This document shows positions 61,797 to 64,000 of a stretch of DNA of 64,000 nt, piece after piece. Source of the stretch: UBA1081 sp045636025. GTDB taxonomy: Bacteria; Bacillota; Clostridia; Oscillospirales; Acutalibacteraceae. Under the pieces are notes generated by a model. That model made no database searches and was not told where the DNA came from. It worked only from the letters and a program-made list of their open reading frames with translations. The stretch's first letter is position 1, and each line of letters opens with the position of its first letter. Location of the stretch: positions 93,101-157,100 of the forward strand of contig JAZTWP010000091.1 in the NCBI GenBank assembly GCA_045636025.1, given 5' to 3'. Made by a program: the position numbers and the translations under genes.

Positions 61797-62369
61797 TTAT
61801 ATTGGTAATTTCAGTGCAAATCCGGCTATAATACCGACAACAGCGGAAATCACAATTATCAGAATCGGATGAACTTTCTTGAATGCAAGAACGCTCATAA
61901 CAGCAAAAAGAGCAAGCGAAATGTAAAACTCAACACTTGTAAAAATAGCAGTAGAAAAACCGTTAGGTACAAAAACAATCAGCGCCATAGAAATAACTGC
62001 TGATGCAATAAGTCCTACTGCGGCAGGTTTAAGACCTGACATAGCACCTTTTACAAACTTATTCTTTTTGAATTGCTCAAAAATCTTTGCAACCACAAGA
62101 ATGATGATGAAAGAGGGGAGCACTACACCGAGTGTTGCGCATACACCGCCAAGAAGTCCTCCCATCTGTGTACCTATATATGTTGCCATATTTATTGCAA
62201 AGGGACCGGGTGTACTTTCGCTTACAGCAATGAAGTTGATAAGGTCTTCCATCGGAATCCAGTTATGCGCAAGAACTTCCTCCTGAATAAGAGGGAGCAT
62301 CGCATATCCACCACCAAAAGTGAAAAGACCGATTTTGAAGAAAGTGATAAAAAGTTCCCAGAAAATCAT
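61797..62369 (-). CDS. Half-size chromate transporter, second subunit
   Basis: 190 residues, six hydrophobic segments, one CHR domain: TFFKIGLFTFGGGYAMLPLI at the start and AVSESTPGPFAINMAT (the STPGP loop) next. The half-size CHR proteins work as pairs (heterodimer); the partner is the upstream gene, whose stop overlaps this start by four bases. Named for chromate efflux, but the natural anion may be sulfate-like. Confidence 0.88.
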   Translation of the reverse strand: MIFWELFITFFKIGLFTFGGGYAMLPLIQEEVLAHNWIPMEDLINFIAVSESTPGPFAINMATYIGTQMGGLLGGVCATLGVVLPSFIIILVVAKIFEQFKKNKFVKGAMSGLKPAAVGLIASAVISMALIVFVPNGFSTAIFTSVEFYISLALFAVMSVLAFKKVHPILIIVISAVVGIIAGFALKLPI

Positions 62370-62926
62370 ATCTGCTTCTCCTTTCTTTCCTGAATAAGAG
62401 AAGTGACAATTCCGAAGACAGCACTGCCTGCAATGATAAACAGAACATTGATTTCAGTAAATACTGCAAGAATGAATGAAAGTGCCACAATAATATACGG
62501 AATAACTGATTTTTTCACCTTTTTGAACATTGTCCACAGTGACTTAAGAATCAGCGCAAGAACACCTGCACGTATACCGAAGAATGCATATTTTACAGCC
62601 TGAATATCGTGGAATTCCTTGAGAAGAAGTGAAATAATTGAAATAATGATATAAGATGGGAGCACAACACCGAATGTTGCACAGAATGAACCCCAGAAAC
62701 CTGCAACCTTGTAACCTACAAATGTTGCTGAATTTATAGCGATAGGACCGGGTGTGGATTCTGCAATGGCAATGATTTCGAGAATATCATCGTCAGAAAT
62801 CCATTTGTTTTTTTCAACTGTTTCTCTCTGAATAAGAGGAATCATCGCATATCCGCCGCCAAAGGTGAATGCACCGATTCTGAGGAATGTCAGAAACAGC
62901 TTAAGGCATCTTTTAGCTTTTTCCAT
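62366..62926 (-). CDS. Half-size chromate transporter, first subunit
   Basis: 186 residues with the same plan as its partner: LTFLRIGAFTFGGGYAMIPL and IAESTPGPIAINSAT. The ATG has AAGGAGACA upstream. The two genes overlap by four bases (ATGA) and are surely cotranslated. The pair corresponds to the split form of the long ChrA. Confidence 0.88.
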   Translation of the reverse strand: MEKAKRCLKLFLTFLRIGAFTFGGGYAMIPLIQRETVEKNKWISDDDILEIIAIAESTPGPIAINSATFVGYKVAGFWGSFCATFGVVLPSYIIISIISLLLKEFHDIQAVKYAFFGIRAGVLALILKSLWTMFKKVKKSVIPYIIVALSFILAVFTEINVLFIIAGSAVFGIVTSLIQERKEKQI

Positions 62927-63017
62927 TAATTTGTCTCCTTAAAATTTATCTTTGATAAGTATATCAAAGTGTGTTTTATAAATCAACATCATTTACAGAA
63001 AATAGTTAACAAACAAT

Positions 63018-63062
63018 CGATAAATAAACTCCATTTTGCTTGACAAAATGATGAATTTATCG
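63018..63062. promoter_or_regulatory. Operator-like nested palindrome at the uxuA promoter
   Basis: Outer arms CGATAAAT (63018-63025) and ATTTATCG (63055-63062), inner arms CATTTTG (63032-63038) and CAAAATG (63044-63050). It covers the -35 and the spacer. Confidence 0.6.
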
Positions 63063-63068
63063 TAAAAT
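63040..63068 (+). promoter_or_regulatory. Promoter of uxuA
   Basis: TTGACA at 63040-63045 and TAAAAT at 63063-63068, 17-base spacer, 35 bases before the start. Confidence 0.8.
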
Positions 63069-63103
63069 TTATTAGTATAAATTTGAAAAAAAGGACTGAT
63101 ACT

Positions 63104-64000
63104 ATGAAACTTTCTTTTCGTTGGTACGGTAAAGATGATAAAATAACTCTTCAGCACATCCGTCAGATTCCCGGTATGGATTCAATTGTAACTGCTGTTT
63201 ACGATGTTCCCGTAGGTGAAGTATGGAGTCGTGAAAGCATTGCAGAGCTTAAAAAAATGACAGAAGACGCAGGACTCAAGTTTGATGTTATCGAATCTGT
63301 TCCAGTTCACGAGGATATCAAGCTCGGCAAACCCACTCGTGAAAAATATATTGAAAATTATTGTGAAAATATCAGAAGACTCGGTGAAGCAGGTGTAAAA
63401 TGTATTTGTTACAACTTTATGCCCGTTTTTGACTGGACAAGAACTCAGCTTGACCACGTTCTTCCCGACGGTTCAACTTCACTTGTATATTATCAGGAGC
63501 AGGTTGATAAGGTTGATCCTCTCAAGAGCGATTCCGACCTTACTCTTCCAGGCTGGGATGCTTCTTATACAAGAGATGAACTCGCTTCAGTTGTTGCTGA
63601 ATATAACGCAATGACAGAAGAAGACCTCTGGGATAATATCAGATATTTCCTTGAAAAGGTAATTCCCGTTGCTGCTGAATGCGATATCAATATGGCTATT
63701 CACGAAGATGATCCCTGCTGGAGCATTTTCGGTCTTCCCAGAATCATTACAGATGAAAAGAATCTTGATAAATTCCTTTCACTTGTTGATGATCCTCACA
63801 ACGGTCTCACATTCTGCGTAGGTTCTCTCGGTTGTTCAAATAAGAATGATGTTGTTTCAATGGCTGCAAAATATGCAAAAATGGGCAGAATTCACTTTGT
63901 TCATATGCGCAATGTTGCTGTTCTTGACAATGGATTTGAAGAAAGAGCACACCTTTCATCCTGCGGCAGTATTGATATGTATGCTGTTATGAAGGCTCTT
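63104..64000 (+). CDS. uxuA: Mannonate dehydratase, 5' part (runs off the right edge)
   Basis: The frame is open for 299 codons from the ATG at 63104 to the last base, with AAGGACTG upstream. The protein begins MKLSFRWYGKDDKITLQHIR, with IPGMDSIVTAVYDVPVGEVW, VCYNFMPVFDWTRT-like CICYNFMPVFDWTRTQLDH, a His/Glu/Asp set in MAIHEDDPCWSIFGLPRI, FCVGSLG and IHFVHMRNV, which are the conserved metal-site segments of UxuA. It dehydrates D-mannonate to 2-keto-3-deoxygluconate in glucuronate breakdown. The palindrome over the promoter suggests control by a uronate-responsive repressor. Confidence 0.93.
   Translation, partial: MKLSFRWYGKDDKITLQHIRQIPGMDSIVTAVYDVPVGEVWSRESIAELKKMTEDAGLKFDVIESVPVHEDIKLGKPTREKYIENYCENIRRLGEAGVKCICYNFMPVFDWTRTQLDHVLPDGSTSLVYYQEQVDKVDPLKSDSDLTLPGWDASYTRDELASVVAEYNAMTEEDLWDNIRYFLEKVIPVAAECDINMAIHEDDPCWSIFGLPRIITDEKNLDKFLSLVDDPHNGLTFCVGSLGCSNKNDVVSMAAKYAKMGRIHFVHMRNVAVLDNGFEERAHLSSCGSIDMYAVMKAL

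Overview
The window is bacterial chromosome from a low-to-medium GC anaerobe, most likely a gut-type member of the Clostridia (Oscillospiraceae/Ruminococcaceae-like). This rests on Rex, the NrdD/NrdG anaerobic ribonucleotide reductase, BofA and YlmH homologues, clostridial-type GGAGG ribosome sites, consensus TTGACA/TATAAT promoters, and surface proteins with Thr/Glu-rich tails. The genus call is inference. No phage, insertion sequence, CRISPR array or rRNA is visible.

Layout. 1-10.6 kb: end of a branched-chain amino-acid binding protein, folC, a small XRE regulator, pncB, a membrane protein with a Thr/Glu-rich tail, a GH25 lysozyme, an unknown anchored protein, an aldo/keto reductase, a divergent zinc-ribbon/XRE pair sharing a palindromic operator, and aspartate kinase. 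10.8-14.9 kb: a secreted SGNH hydrolase, a secreted transglutaminase-like protein with 37-residue Cys repeats, a cluster of short hairpins and tRNA-Thr. 15-25 kb: trkA-trkH, rex with a coupled unknown gene, isocitrate dehydrogenase and aconitase, an M20 peptidase and an unknown membrane protein. 25-29.2 kb: a 47-residue protein gene, an ion transporter, a phosphoesterase, tRNA-Glu and tRNA-Met, an MTA/SAH nucleosidase and a TSCPD protein. 29.3-36.6 kb: a class III aminotransferase with a tandem class II aldolase, a sialidase-like protein, a membrane-anchored GH27 enzyme and a 3D-domain wall protein. 36.7-40 kb: two tandem secreted lipases and a frameshifted small gene.

40-52.2 kb is the most interesting part: a minus-strand arginine operon argC-argJ-argB-argD-argF-carA-carB, followed by a Nudix hydrolase and a MATE pump. 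Its CarA has lost all three glutaminase catalytic residues (C to G, H to T, E to D), which predicts a carbamoyl-phosphate synthase fed by free ammonia. CarB is fused in frame to a complete diaminopimelate epimerase domain whose first catalytic cysteine is alanine.

52.5-64 kb: an ABC-F ATPase, ManA, a small Cys-rich protein, BofA-like and esterase genes, ylmH, then nrdG, nrdD (with a C-terminal glutaredoxin-like domain) and trxB, with a near-perfect NrdR box before nrdD. Two half-size chromate transporters follow. A mannonate dehydratase gene with an operator-like palindrome runs off the right edge.

Working together: ArgJ recycles acetyl groups, and ArgB, ArgC, ArgD and ArgF build citrulline with carbamoyl phosphate from the unusual CarA/CarB. 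NrdG activates NrdD, and the fused redoxin domain plus TrxB suggests reduction by a thiol relay. Aconitase and isocitrate dehydrogenase give the oxidative half of the citrate cycle toward 2-oxoglutarate, the precursor of glutamate and arginine.
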